DNA of 54,940 nucleotides from CAYFLR01 sp964343805 (lineage in GTDB: Bacteria > Bdellovibrionota_B > Oligoflexia > CAYFLR01): the NCBI GenBank assembly GCA_964343805.1, contig CAYFLR010000039.1:1-54940 (forward strand), written 5' to 3'. A model generated the notes under the pieces. The model had not been told where the DNA came from. It did not search any database and saw nothing but the letters and a program-made list of their open reading frames with translations. The translations under genes were made by a program, and so were the position numbers. Of the stretch, positions 9,080 through 17,701 are shown piece after piece; the first letter of the stretch is position 1, and every line of letters starts with the position of its first letter.

Positions 9080-9841
9080 TTAAAACTCTCTTTTGGCAAA
9101 AAGAGCAAAGGTTGCAAAAAGAAATATCGTGATCAAGATGCCACCATAAGTTGTTCTCCAAGCCATATCCGCAAAAGTCAGAGTCTTAGCGTACACCACC
9201 TCGTTCCTGATATTAAAGGTATTTAAATCAAAAATATGAATCATAATATTGATAATATCCTCTAAAAGAGGATTCTTTAACTTGTGAAGAAACCCTTGGA
9301 TATTAGAGAAAAGGTGCCCCATAAAATAAAGCGTAATTCCACTAAACAATCCGAGCAATGGATTAGTCACAGCAGAAAGTAAAAGGGTAATCGACATGAG
9401 TACAAAGAACTCCACCACTCCTAAATAAAGTGACTGCAGTATCCCAACTTGAATACTGCTATCCACTCGGCCCGCCATATAGTAGATAAAACTGCCTAAT
9501 ATCAACGAAAAAAGCATTAAAATAAAAGACAATCCAAAGTACTTTCCCAATAAGAATTGAACTCTAGAAATTGGCTTAGAGAAGAGTAAATAGACTGTCT
9601 TTTTATCAATTTCCTTATAGACCAGCGATACCCCTAGAAAAATAGCTAAAGCAGCTCCATAAAAGGCAAAGGTGGCCAATAGAAAATCAATTATAACTTT
9701 ATAAACTACGTTAATAACTAATTTTGAAAAAAGATAGGAGGAGGCCACAGACATGAAAAAGAGGACTAAGATTAAGTAAACCACCTTATCTCTAACCATC
9801 TCTTTAAAGGTATTGCTCGCTATCACAAAAATAAGTTTCAT
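9080..9841 (-). CDS. ABC-2 type transporter permease
   Basis: This is a multi-spanning membrane protein of about 253 residues with at least six hydrophobic helices. It begins MKLIFVIASNTFKEMVRDK, a typical start of NosY / ABC-2 permeases, followed by the loop EIDKKTVYLLFSKPISRVQF, which is conserved in that family. I chose the ATG at 9841 because an AAGGG lies just upstream and it begins 10 bases after the ATPase gene ends. An in-frame start at 9940 would overlap the ATPase by 89 bases and add a basic, unlikely N terminus. With the upstream ATPase it forms an exporter whose substrate is unknown. Confidence 0.9.
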   Translation of the reverse strand: MKLIFVIASNTFKEMVRDKVVYLILVLFFMSVASSYLFSKLVINVVYKVIIDFLLATFAFYGAALAIFLGVSLVYKEIDKKTVYLLFSKPISRVQFLLGKYFGLSFILMLFSLILGSFIYYMAGRVDSSIQVGILQSLYLGVVEFFVLMSITLLLSAVTNPLLGLFSGITLYFMGHLFSNIQGFLHKLKNPLLEDIINIMIHIFDLNTFNIRNEVVYAKTLTFADMAWRTTYGGILITIFLFATFALFAKREF

Positions 9842-9851
9842 GTTAACCCTT

Positions 9852-10613
9852 CTACTCAAAAGCCATGTATTTATTAACAATAGTGTCTTCAAATGAGGCA
9901 TGAGACTCCGAACCGGAATCCTCTTTAATCTCTTTAACATCCTTACAGGTGATAAGTTTTCCCGCTTTTATAATACCCACTCGATCACAGTTTTCTAAAT
10001 CGGATAAAATATGGGTTGAAAAAAAGATGGTACAACCCTTTCCTTTTAATTGCATAATTATATCTCTAAAGTCCTTACGACCCACCGGATCTAAACCAGA
10101 CATAGGCTCATCAAATATCAGTAAGGAGGGATTCGGTAAAATTGCCTGAGCCATTAATAAACGCTGTCGCATCCCTTTGGAAAACTGCCCTATCTTCTTT
10201 TTTCCACTAATTATTCCAGAGAGCCCGGTAATATCTAAAACCTCTTTTATTCGATGTTTGACGTCAAAATCCTGATGGAATTTATAAAAGTGACTATAAA
10301 ATTCAAGTTGCTCGAAGGGAGTTAAATACTCATAAAAATAGGGCTGTTCAGACATAAAACCCAAATTATCACGAACCCCATATATGTCTTTATTATCAAA
10401 AAAACGAATGGTTCCTTGATAATTCACTAGGCCTAACATGCACTTAATGAGAGTGGTTTTACCAGCTCCATTGGATCCGATGAAACCAAAAAGCTCATTT
10501 TCCTTCACCTTAAAAGAGATGTCTTTCAAGATGGAAAGAGGTTTATTCCAAAAATTAGGCTGAACATTTTTTACCACATTGTCAATGGTGATAACCGAGG
10601 TATCATTACTCAT
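9852..10613 (-). CDS. ABC transporter ATP-binding protein
   Basis: This is a 253-residue nucleotide-binding subunit of an ABC-2 exporter. The Walker A motif GSNGAGKTT is near residue 45, the Q-loop region GFMSEQPYFYEYLTP near residue 88, the signature variant FSKGMRQR near residue 144, and Walker B LLIFDEPMSGLD near residue 165, followed by the switch histidine in FFSTHIL. It overlaps the upstream gene by 4 bases (ATGA) and is followed at once by its permease. Homologues serve drug, polysaccharide or copper-related export, and nothing here fixes the substrate. Confidence 0.95.
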   Translation of the reverse strand: MSNDTSVITIDNVVKNVQPNFWNKPLSILKDISFKVKENELFGFIGSNGAGKTTLIKCMLGLVNYQGTIRFFDNKDIYGVRDNLGFMSEQPYFYEYLTPFEQLEFYSHFYKFHQDFDVKHRIKEVLDITGLSGIISGKKKIGQFSKGMRQRLLMAQAILPNPSLLIFDEPMSGLDPVGRKDFRDIIMQLKGKGCTIFFSTHILSDLENCDRVGIIKAGKLITCKDVKEIKEDSGSESHASFEDTIVNKYMAFE

Positions 10614-11308
10614 TTTGTCTTCTCTAAATACTTTTGATAGTGCTTTTTTATCTTTTCTCTAATTTTTTCATCCTTAGCTAACTTAAGCATTTCTAACACT
10701 ATAAGCTGGGTCATTGTCTGATCTTGTTGATTTTTTGAATCCATATTATTTACGGCTAACTTAGCCACTAAAGACTTGAAATATTTTGGGCTATCATCAA
10801 ATTTGGAAGCTTCATAATAATACTTCATAGAGGTTTTAGCATCAGACTCATACTCGTTGTAGTACCAACCCAGCACCATTAAAAGCTTCCAAGTGCGAAC
10901 ATTGTTTTTGATCGCTTTTAATAGGAGTTTTTTTCCAAATTCCACCTGATCATTAAATAGTAAAGTCGTACCTATATAACGATAAGCTAACTCAATTTTG
11001 GGATCTAACTCTGTAGTAATGTCTGCCAAGCCGTACATTTCTTGAAAATCTCTAGGAGTCGGGTCTCCTTCAAAAGCAGTGGTCTGGAGAGTAGCGATCC
11101 AAACAATATCCGAAACAATATTGTCAAAGCCAAAGGAAAACAGATGAACCGCCTTTGGGGGTATATAATGAAAATAATTTAATAAAGTGGTGGTTATAGA
11201 TGATGGAGCAACATGCTGTTTTCTAATTTTATAAGCCCCAAGAAACAACAAAAAGACAAAAACTAAAATCCCAGCTCTAGCTAATACAGAATTGAAAGCT
11301 CGATCCAT
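10610..11308 (-). CDS. Membrane-anchored helical (TPR-like) protein, unknown function
   Basis: This 232-residue protein has one N-terminal membrane segment (about residues 12-27) followed by an extracytoplasmic helical part. The stretch around FSFGFDNIVSDIVWIATLQ and the following antiparallel helices with repeated Tyr/Lys spacing resemble divergent tetratricopeptide repeats. The stop codon overlaps the ABC ATPase start by 4 bases, so it is very likely translated together with the exporter and may be an accessory subunit. I cannot name a family. It lies 7 bases downstream of the yggT-type gene in the same operon. Confidence 0.75.
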   Translation of the reverse strand: MDRAFNSVLARAGILVFVFLLFLGAYKIRKQHVAPSSITTTLLNYFHYIPPKAVHLFSFGFDNIVSDIVWIATLQTTAFEGDPTPRDFQEMYGLADITTELDPKIELAYRYIGTTLLFNDQVEFGKKLLLKAIKNNVRTWKLLMVLGWYYNEYESDAKTSMKYYYEASKFDDSPKYFKSLVAKLAVNNMDSKNQQDQTMTQLIVLEMLKLAKDEKIREKIKKHYQKYLEKTK

Positions 11309-11315
11309 AGATGGT

Positions 11316-11627
11316 TTACCTTAAAAATCCAGCGAGTCTAAAAAGATTTCCAACAAAAGCCGTCTCGATAAAATAGATCAATAGCAGAATAATAAATGGA
11401 GTTAAATCGATTCCACCGAGTTGATCAAAAGGACGACCAAACATTTGCCTGATAAGTTGTTTCACCTTTTCATAAACTGGCTCGGTGGCAGACCTTATAA
11501 ACTGGACAATGGGATTGTAGGGATCTGCTTGGATCCAACTAATAACCACACTTGCAAAAATTAATACTTGGTAAATGGTTAAAACTATACTCAGAACATT
11601 TGCAATACCTTGAATCAATAAATCCAT
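11316..11627 (-). CDS. YggT family membrane protein
   Basis: This is a 103-residue protein with two hydrophobic halves: residues of about 8-30 with LSIVLTIYQVLIFASVVISW, and a second around LTPFIILLLIYFIETAF. Between them is the characteristic IVQFIRSATEPVYEKVKQLI, the conserved Pro-containing segment of YggT proteins (one domain copy here, where Escherichia coli has two). The family is linked to osmotic tolerance and envelope or division functions in some bacteria, without a settled mechanism. It follows yggS, its usual neighbour in many genomes, after a 25-base gap. Confidence 0.9.
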   Translation of the reverse strand: MDLLIQGIANVLSIVLTIYQVLIFASVVISWIQADPYNPIVQFIRSATEPVYEKVKQLIRQMFGRPFDQLGGIDLTPFIILLLIYFIETAFVGNLFRLAGFLR

Positions 11628-11652
11628 TTAATTACTCCTCAAATCCTACTTG

Positions 11653-12342
11653 CTAGTCTCTATGACCAAAAAGTGCTGTTCCAATTCTTATTATATGAGC
11701 TCCTTCTTCTAAGGCAACAATATAATCATGACTCATGCCCATGGATAGAAGATGGGGTTTTTCCAAAAAATAACCCTTAGCTAATGAAGCTAATTTTTTA
11801 AAATAGGGCCTCACCTCTTCAGGATTTGCAAAATAAGGAGGAAGTCCCATAAAACCAACCAGCTTTACATACTCTAAAGACTCTATTTCTTTTAATAGAG
11901 CCCCAATCTCTTCTTCCATAATACCGGATTTGGTAGATTCTTCACCTAATTTAACCTGAACTAGTATTTTTTGGATCTTATCTATTTTCTTAGCCTGTTT
12001 ATTAATCTCTTTAGCTAGTGAGAATTTTTCAACTGAATGAATATATTCTACTTTGTCGATGATATATTTAACCTTATTTTTCTGCAAATGACCTATAAAG
12101 TGCCAAATAGGCTTAAAGTCTTCTGCAGAGGCAAGAGTATTATACTTATCTATAAATTCCTGAACATAGCTCTCACCGAAATGCTTTAATCCTGCTTTAT
12201 ATCCATCTAATATTGCTTCAGGTGATTTTCGTTTTGTAACCCCTAAAATTAGGGCATCTCCTTCCTTTCGATTTATGGATAATAAAGTTTCACTGACTTT
12301 TGATCGAATCTCCTCGTATTTATCTAAATGAAATTCACTCAT
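11653..12342 (-). CDS. yggS: YggS-type pyridoxal phosphate homeostasis protein
   Basis: This is a 229-residue fold-type III pyridoxal-phosphate-binding protein (YggS / PLPBP / YlmE). The cofactor lysine is expected in LILGVTKRKSPE near residue 37. Further on are HFGESYVQEF, WHFIGHLQKNK, GFMGLPPYFA, and the phosphate-binding C-terminal SMGMSHDY and IRIGTALFG. The family has no known catalytic activity and buffers free pyridoxal phosphate and amino-acid pools. Its start overlaps the end of the DUF167 gene by 8 bases. The same window also contains a pdxA homologue, although not in the same operon. Confidence 0.93.
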   Translation of the reverse strand: MSEFHLDKYEEIRSKVSETLLSINRKEGDALILGVTKRKSPEAILDGYKAGLKHFGESYVQEFIDKYNTLASAEDFKPIWHFIGHLQKNKVKYIIDKVEYIHSVEKFSLAKEINKQAKKIDKIQKILVQVKLGEESTKSGIMEEEIGALLKEIESLEYVKLVGFMGLPPYFANPEEVRPYFKKLASLAKGYFLEKPHLLSMGMSHDYIVALEEGAHIIRIGTALFGHRD

Positions 12343-12646
12343 TTGTGATACCTGCCGTCCTTAACTTATCTTCACATTCGATAATAGATAAGCCTATCAA
12401 ATTTATTCTTTTTTTTCTTCCTGAATGACCATTTACTATCAAAATAGCCTTTTTGGAAAGATTAAAAAACCGAGCTAAAAACTTAATCAGTTCCTCATTT
12501 GCTTTTCCATCTACAGGAGGAGCCTTAATGCTAACTTTGAGACGGGAATCGTACAGGCCAATCAGCTTATTCTTTGAGCTGCGAGGAGTAATAATAAGGT
12601 CGAGACTACATCCATCTGAATGGGTGGAAAGAAAAGGAAAAGACAA
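12335..12646 (-). CDS. DUF167 (YggU) family protein
   Basis: This is a 103-residue small protein of the DUF167 / YggU family. The core LDLIITPRSSKNKLIG, LKVSIKAPPVDGKANEELIKFLA and VNGHSGRKKRINLIG matches the family pattern of a beta-rich fold around one helix with a conserved GKAN motif. The biochemical function is unknown. It lies in a classic order with maf upstream and yggS and yggT downstream, consistent with a housekeeping and division-related operon. Confidence 0.9.
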   Translation of the reverse strand: MSFPFLSTHSDGCSLDLIITPRSSKNKLIGLYDSRLKVSIKAPPVDGKANEELIKFLARFFNLSKKAILIVNGHSGRKKRINLIGLSIIECEDKLRTAGITNE

Positions 12647-12671
12647 TTAAAAACTCCTGAGAATCCAGGTT

Positions 12672-13259
12672 TTAGTCATTAAAGATCTTTATATCTGAAA
12701 TACTGGCCAAATCCCTTATAACTTTTGAAACGGGTAAGCCAACGACATTGTTATAGCAGCCTTCAATTTTCTCAATTGCGAAGGAACCAATTCCCTGGAT
12801 AGCATAACTTCCCGCTTTACCAAATGGTTCTCGGGATTTTATATAATTGTTGATTTCTTGGTTATTAAGATCAAAGAAAGTGACATTTGTAGAACAAATT
12901 CTGCTTTTATACTCACTAGTTACACTATTATGTATGTAATACCCAGTATAAACTTGATGAGTTTTACCAGCAAGAATAGATAGGGTCTCAAAAGCATCTT
13001 GTTCGCTTACGGGCTTCCCAAAAATACGATCTTGATAAACTACAATGGTGTCTGCGGCAATTACCACCTCTCCTTCATTATGAGGAAGAGCAAAGACCTT
13101 TGATTTTACAATTCTTTCTAAAAAAATCTGGGGGGTCTCCCCTTCTAAAACTGTTTCATCTATTTCGGCTGGTCTAACTTGAAAACTGAGGCCCACGTTC
13201 TTAAGCAGCTCACTTCTGCGAGGTGAAGCTGAGGCCAGAACTAATTTTGAGAAAGACAT
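12672..13259 (-). CDS. maf: Maf-like nucleoside triphosphate pyrophosphatase
   Basis: Maf proteins hydrolyse non-canonical or pyrimidine nucleoside triphosphates to monophosphates and were first noticed for blocking septation when overproduced. The 195 residues show the family N terminus LVLASASPRRSELL, the substrate-loop RPAEIDE, the catalytic-site AADTIVVYQDRIFGKP, and the C-terminal GKAGSYAIQGIGSFAIEKI. Together these support the YhdE-like subgroup. The ATG lies 4 bases after the stop of a 31-codon ORF, so its translation may be coupled to that ORF. Confidence 0.94.
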   Translation of the reverse strand: MSFSKLVLASASPRRSELLKNVGLSFQVRPAEIDETVLEGETPQIFLERIVKSKVFALPHNEGEVVIAADTIVVYQDRIFGKPVSEQDAFETLSILAGKTHQVYTGYYIHNSVTSEYKSRICSTNVTFFDLNNQEINNYIKSREPFGKAGSYAIQGIGSFAIEKIEGCYNNVVGLPVSKVIRDLASISDIKIFND

Positions 13260-13263
13260 AATG

Positions 13264-13359
13264 TTATTCCGATTTTTTCTCTAACAGATATTTTTTATCT
13301 TTTTCAGATAGTTTGCCATTTTGTTGAAATGGCTTTCCCTTTTGATTGGAGGGTAACAT
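13264..13359 (-). CDS. Possible 31-residue small basic protein
   Basis: A short ATG-to-TAA frame fills the gap between the secreted 94-residue protein and maf. The product, beginning MLPSNQKGKPFQQNG and ending YLLEKKSE, is hydrophilic and very rich in Lys, Gln and Glu. It starts 8 bases after the upstream stop and ends 4 bases before the maf ATG, which is an operon-like fit. There is no good ribosome-binding site, so coupling to the upstream gene would be needed. It could instead be non-coding spacer. Confidence 0.35.
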   Translation of the reverse strand: MLPSNQKGKPFQQNGKLSEKDKKYLLEKKSE

Positions 13360-13367
13360 AGGTGATT

Positions 13368-13652
13368 TTACAGCTGAGGGCAAGCCTTTTCCATGCCCTT
13401 TGTAATTATTACGCTTTTATTCATTGGGATTGAATTGTTAACAGGTACGTATTGGTTATCTTCTATAGCCTGATATTGATCTGCCACTATGAAAATATCG
13501 CCATTCGGAGCAATTTTAACTGTAACATTTTTAAGAGTCTCATTTCGTAAGTTTCCAATATCCACTCCATTTAAGAAGATATGACGAGCCAACCCAGTGG
13601 TGCTATATAAAAAGAGTAGGACACCCAAAAGAGTTTTGATCAATTTCCCCAT
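13368..13652 (-). CDS. Small secreted protein, unknown function
   Basis: This is a 94-residue protein with a clear signal peptide (MGKLIKTLLGVLLFLYSTTGLA, cleavage likely after GLA). The mature part starts RHIFLNGVDIGNLRNETLKN and continues VTVKIAPNGDIFIVA. Small secreted domains with an I-L-N-G-V...N-x-T/F...V-T/V-x-I...G-D/N pattern occur in myxobacteria and Bdellovibrio-like bacteria as I recall, without known function. It begins the leftward operon with maf and is divergent from the lpoB-like gene. Its mature chain is about 70 residues, probably a single beta-rich domain. Confidence 0.75.
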   Translation of the reverse strand: MGKLIKTLLGVLLFLYSTTGLARHIFLNGVDIGNLRNETLKNVTVKIAPNGDIFIVADQYQAIEDNQYVPVNNSIPMNKSVIITKGMEKACPQL

Positions 13653-13724
13653 TTTTCCTCCCAGATACCATTAGACTTATTTACGTCCTTATGTAATTAT
13701 ACTCACTTATTAATAAAATTGCCA

Positions 13725-13740
13725 TCCCAGTTACTTGGGA
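13725..13740. promoter_or_regulatory. Small inverted repeat upstream of the lpoB-like gene
   Basis: TCCCA and TGGGA flank a 6-base loop (GTTACT) about 33 bases before the lpoB-like start codon. It could be a short 5'-UTR hairpin or an operator, but five base pairs is weak evidence. Confidence 0.25.
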
Positions 13741-13772
13741 ATAGGCGGTGAGTTTTATAGAGGAGGCTTGCA

Positions 13773-14381
13773 ATGAAGATATTACAACTACTTAGTGCTT
13801 TATTTCTAATCCTTTTTTCCTTAAATCAATGTACCACTCACACTCAAGGTTCCTATGCTGATCCTGCTGACAGTGAAATTTTGGGAGAACAGTGGAATGA
13901 GACAGATGCCAGATTAGTAGCTAAAAGAGCGGTAGCCAAATGTCTAAAAGCTCCTTGGCTCAGCATGTATAAAGCAAAAAGTAAGGGTAAAAAACCTATC
14001 GTCATTGTAGCTCATGTATCCAACAAAACCAGTGAACATATAGATACTAAAGCCATTGTAAATGCGATTCGAACAGAGTTAATCAATTCACTCCAGGTAA
14101 GATTCTTGGCTAATGAGCAAAGAGCAGCCATTTTAAAAGAGTATAAATACCAAAAATCAGGTGCAGTGAGAGCAGATCAAGCAAAAGGACCAGGAAATCA
14201 ACTGGGTGCTGACTTTATTTTGGGAGGAGAACTCACTTCTATCGTTGCAGAAGAAGGTGATTACAAGACGGTGACCTATCAAACCAACCTGCAAATGACC
14301 AATTTAGAAACCAGTGAGTATGAATGGGCTTTCCAAACAAATATCAAAAAGAAGTTTAAAAGAAATAGCCTAACCTGGTAG
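13773..14381 (+). CDS. LpoB-like penicillin-binding protein activator lipoprotein
   Basis: This is a 202-residue lipoprotein with lipobox LNQC (Cys 20). The mature domain has IVIVAHVSNKTSEHIDTKA, LINSLQVRFLANEQRAAIL, GPGNQLGADFILGGELTSI and ETSEYEWAFQTNIKKKF. This is the pattern of the LpoB family (COG3417), outer-membrane lipoproteins that stimulate the class A penicillin-binding protein PBP1b. A TAGAGGAGG ribosome-binding site precedes the ATG. It is followed by a COG3014-like lipoprotein, a neighbour often seen with LpoB in gammaproteobacteria by my recollection. The Tyr-Glu-Trp-x-Phe-Gln ending is typical for the family. Confidence 0.85.
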   Translation: MKILQLLSALFLILFSLNQCTTHTQGSYADPADSEILGEQWNETDARLVAKRAVAKCLKAPWLSMYKAKSKGKKPIVIVAHVSNKTSEHIDTKAIVNAIRTELINSLQVRFLANEQRAAILKEYKYQKSGAVRADQAKGPGNQLGADFILGGELTSIVAEEGDYKTVTYQTNLQMTNLETSEYEWAFQTNIKKKFKRNSLTW

Positions 14382-14409
14382 TTCATTAATAATTCAAAAT
14401 AAGTTCATC

Positions 14410-15725
14410 ATGATGATTAAATTAAATGTTCTTCTAAAAATCATACTTTTAGGAATATTGTTGCCTTCATGCGCAACCTATATCGAAAACATCTCTGATA
14501 CCCACAATGCTTTTTATCGCCAATCCTATGCAGAGGCCCTTAAAAAACTTGAAAAGAGCAAAGTGAAAGAATCTAGCAACACCATTTTGCTTTACCATTT
14601 TGATAAAGGGATTATTCAGCATAATCAAGGAAAGTACAAAGAAAGTGCAGAAACTTTTCTTAAGGCGCGCAAGATTATAGATGCTCTTTATGCCACCAGT
14701 GTTTCTAAAACCCTCGGATCTTTTATCCTATCTGAGGACACCCAAGACTATAAAGGGGAAGTGCATGAACAGGTGCTTGTCCATGACTATTTAATCCTCA
14801 ACTTCCTACAGCAAAAAAAGTATGAAGCCGCCTTGGTGGAAGTTAAAAAAGTGGATCATCTGCTGAATTTGGTGACCAAAGAGTATGAATCAAAAAACTC
14901 TTTCCAGGGAGATGTTTTTTCTCGTTACCTTTCCGCTCTCATCTATGAAAGTCAGGGAGATTATGAGAATGCCTATATTGATTATAAGCACTGTGTAAAA
15001 ATTTATGACCAATATCAAAAAAGTTATAAAGGTTTTGCAGGGATTCCCTCATATCTTTATTCAGATCTCTTTCGTTTAGCCAACCATTTAGATCGCCAGT
15101 CAGATCTTGATTTTTATAAGAAAAAGTTTAAGGGAATAAAAGCCTTTGAAAAACATCGAGAGCATTTACAAAAGGCAGAAATCATTCTCATACATAAGGT
15201 GGGTAAATCACCTTACAAATATCCTGAAAACTTTATCTTCCCCTTTGATGATCAGATTATCCGCTTTACCTTTCCCATTTATCGCAAACAGCGATACTTT
15301 GTGCATAACTCCACTCTCAGCATTCCTAAACTCAAAAAGACAGCTCCTTCAAGCTTAGTTCAAGATTATGAAGAGATCGCCATCAATGTGCTCGAAGAGA
15401 GACGTAAAATGCTTCTTCTAAAAATGGGAACCCGTTTGGCTGGAAAGTATCTTCTTACCAAAAGGGCACACAAAGTGAATCCATTACTTGGAATAGCAGT
15501 TAATATTTTTGGTGCGGCCACAGAAACAGCAGATACCAGAAGCTGGGTGACCCTCCCTGNNNNNNNNNNAATATAAAAATTGCCCGAATACTTGTTCCTC
15601 CGGGAACCTACTCTCCAGAAGTTCTACTTTCATCCCGTTACAGTCAGCCAGCTGAAACAAAAAAGTTTCCATCCATGAAAGTGGAAAAAGGAAAAAAATA
15701 CTTTGTAATGCTTAGAACCTATTAA
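14410..15725 (+). CDS. COG3014-like TPR lipoprotein, interrupted by an assembly gap
   Basis: The N terminus MMIKLNVLLKIILLGILLPSC is a signal sequence with a lipobox. The mature protein starts with helix-rich TPR-like units (YAEALKKLEKSK, GKYKESAETFLKARK, DYENAYIDYKHCVKIYDQY) and ends with a beta-rich domain. A run of 10 N at 15560-15569 breaks the frame, but in another frame the coding resumes immediately with KIARILVPPGTYSPEVLL and stops at 15725. The true gap length is therefore not 10 and the gene is probably intact. It follows the lpoB-like gene by 28 bases. A role in regulating peptidoglycan synthesis is inferred only from this pairing. Confidence 0.75.
15560..15569. other. Assembly gap (10 N)
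   Basis: This run of undetermined bases lies inside the COG3014-like lipoprotein gene. The frame before and after it differs by two bases, so the true number of bases is not 10 (or there is a nearby error). Confidence 0.95.
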
Positions 15726-15745
15726 ACCTTTAATTGGAAAATTTT

Positions 15746-16658
15746 ATGAAGAATCTATTTCAAATCCTGCTCCTTACCCTTCTGTTTAACTCCCCTGCTC
15801 TGCTTGCTAAAGAAGAAATCATTAACCGCATTGATGCCATTGTAAATCATGATATTGTCTTAATGAGCCAGGTTAATTCTAGAATGAAACAAACCCATCC
15901 TCAATTTGCTTCTCTTTCAGAATTTGAACTAATAAAACTCAAGCAAAAAACCCTGGAAACTCTCATAGAAGAAACGCTGGTGATGCAAGAATCAGAAAAG
16001 TTAGACATCATGGTGGAAGAGGAAGAGATCGATCAACAAATTGAAAATATCCTCCAACAAAATAGAATCACCCTCGACCAACTGAAAGAGTTTCTAGCCC
16101 GTGATAATAAGACTTTCCCCCAATACCGAGAAGAGTTTGAGAAAAGGCTGCAAATGCATCAATTTATGAAAATGGTCATCCGACCTAAAGTCAAAGTCAG
16201 TGATGATGATATTGACTTCGAGCTTGTGCGCCAAGGTGGAAAAGATATGTTGGATTTTATTCAATTTCATATCAAGCATATTTTCCTCAAAAAAGAGAGC
16301 CCCATGGCAGATAAAATAGGTGAAATCTATCAGCAAATCCAAGAGGGAGCCAACTTTGAGGAGATGGCGAAAAAACACTCCGAAGACACCATGTCTGGTA
16401 ATAAAGGGGGAGATTTGGGTTTTGTAGCCAAGCGAGATATTTCTGAACCTTTTAAAAAGAGGGCAGATTTCTCCACCTGTTAAAACAGCTCATGGTTTTC
16501 ATCTCTTAAAGTTAGTGAAAATTAAAAGTGCTCAAGACCCTAAAATTAAAGAGATGCGACTCAAAGTGGGGAATCAACTCACTCAACAAGAGATCGAAAA
16601 GCAGTTTAAAATATGGATTCAAAACAAGAAAAAAACCTCCACCATAGTAAAAAAATGA
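15746..16658 (+). pseudogene. SurA/PpiC-type peptidyl-prolyl isomerase, frameshifted
   Basis: SurA-type proteins are periplasmic chaperones for outer-membrane proteins. The first frame (to 16483) gives a signal peptide ending in LLAKEE, the SurA N-terminal region NRIDAIVNHDIVLMSQV, and most of a rotamase domain (FIQFHIKHIFLKKES, FEEMAKKHSEDTMSGNKGGDLGF, DISEPF). It then runs out with an alien tail. The next frame continues correctly from about 16458 with GQISPPVKTAHGFHLLKLV to a stop at 16656-16658, which overlaps the pdxA ATG by 4 bases. About 20 bases (roughly seven codons of the usual EPF...LKKGQ linker) seem lost between two TTAAAAAG-like repeats. surA followed by pdxA is also the Escherichia coli order. 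The loss is either a real recent mutation or an assembly collapse. Confidence 0.8.
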
Positions 16659-17701
16659 AAATAGGAATTTCCCTGGGCGATCTAGGGGGAATCAATGGAG
16701 ACATCCTCCAAAGAGCCCTTTTAGATTTGCATCAATCAGAATTTTTTAAAAACCATGAACTTGTCTTAATTGGCGAAGAAGCTGCATACAATGAGATTTT
16801 AAAAAAACTTGAATTATCAGAATCTAAGTTTAATCAGCTAAAAGAAATAGAAGAATCATACTGTACTTGGTACCAACCCTACCTAGATACTTATGATTCA
16901 GAATCTTTTATAAACAATCTTTTAGCTGAAAATCCCACCATCGAAACTCTTTTAAAAAGTGGACAACTACAATTCTCGTACTTATCTGCTTCCATAGATC
17001 TGCTTAAGGAAAAAAAAATTGATGCTATTGTTAATTGTCCTGTAAATAAAGATCGCATCAATAATTACTTAGCTAGGCATGAGGAGTCTTCACCTCACTA
17101 TCCCTTTCGCGGTCAGACTGAATTTTATGCGCGTAACTTTGACAAAAAACATGTAGTAATGAGCTTTATGGGAGAAAAGATTAAAGTGGCTCTCATGTCC
17201 ACCCATCTCCCGTTAAAAGATGTGGATGCCTACCTCACCAAAGAGATGATTGAAACCAAAATGAGTATTGTCCATCAAGCCCTTTCTAAACTTTTTGGTC
17301 TAGAAAATCCAAAACTCGCTGTTTGTGGGCTCAATCCCCACAGTGGTGAAAATGGTCTTATAGGGGACTTTGAACAAAGAGAGTTAATCCCTGCCCTTAA
17401 TCAGCTTCAAGCAAATAAGATAGAAATTAAAGGCCCCTATCCAGCGGATAGCTATTTCTTTCAGCACCTTCACACTGAATCGGATAGTAATAAAGCGGAT
17501 ATCATCTGCACCATGTATCATGATCAAGGAACTGTGCCTTTTAAATTATTGCACTTTGATGATGGGGTGAATGTCACTTTAGGTTTAGATTTTATAAGGT
17601 GTTCCACCGATCATGGACCGGCTTATGACATTGCTTTGAAAAAAGTGGCTTCTCATAAGAGTTTATTGAATGCGATTAAATTAGCTGCTGCTAGGTATTA
17701 A
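16655..17701 (+). CDS. pdxA: 4-hydroxythreonine-4-phosphate dehydrogenase (divergent)
   Basis: PdxA oxidises 4-phosphohydroxy-L-threonine in DXP-dependent pyridoxal phosphate synthesis. The 348 residues contain STHLPLKD (metal-binding His), GLNPHSGENG, GPYPADSYFF, MYHDQGTVPFKLLHF and LGLDFIRCSTDHGPAYDIA, matching PdxA throughout. The N-terminal GISLGDLGGINGDIL departs from the usual GDPAGIGPE. I chose the ATG at 16655 because it makes a 4-base overlap with the restored end of the surA-like gene and starts right at the conserved core. An in-frame start at 16613 would overlap more. It is convergent with yhbY, and the two stop regions overlap by 4 bases. Confidence 0.9.
   Translation: MKIGISLGDLGGINGDILQRALLDLHQSEFFKNHELVLIGEEAAYNEILKKLELSESKFNQLKEIEESYCTWYQPYLDTYDSESFINNLLAENPTIETLLKSGQLQFSYLSASIDLLKEKKIDAIVNCPVNKDRINNYLARHEESSPHYPFRGQTEFYARNFDKKHVVMSFMGEKIKVALMSTHLPLKDVDAYLTKEMIETKMSIVHQALSKLFGLENPKLAVCGLNPHSGENGLIGDFEQRELIPALNQLQANKIEIKGPYPADSYFFQHLHTESDSNKADIICTMYHDQGTVPFKLLHFDDGVNVTLGLDFIRCSTDHGPAYDIALKKVASHKSLLNAIKLAAARY

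Noticed and set aside
9842..9940. Longer N terminus for the ABC permease
   Set aside because: It would overlap the ATPase gene by 89 bases and add a basic segment before a normal permease start that has its own ribosome-binding site.
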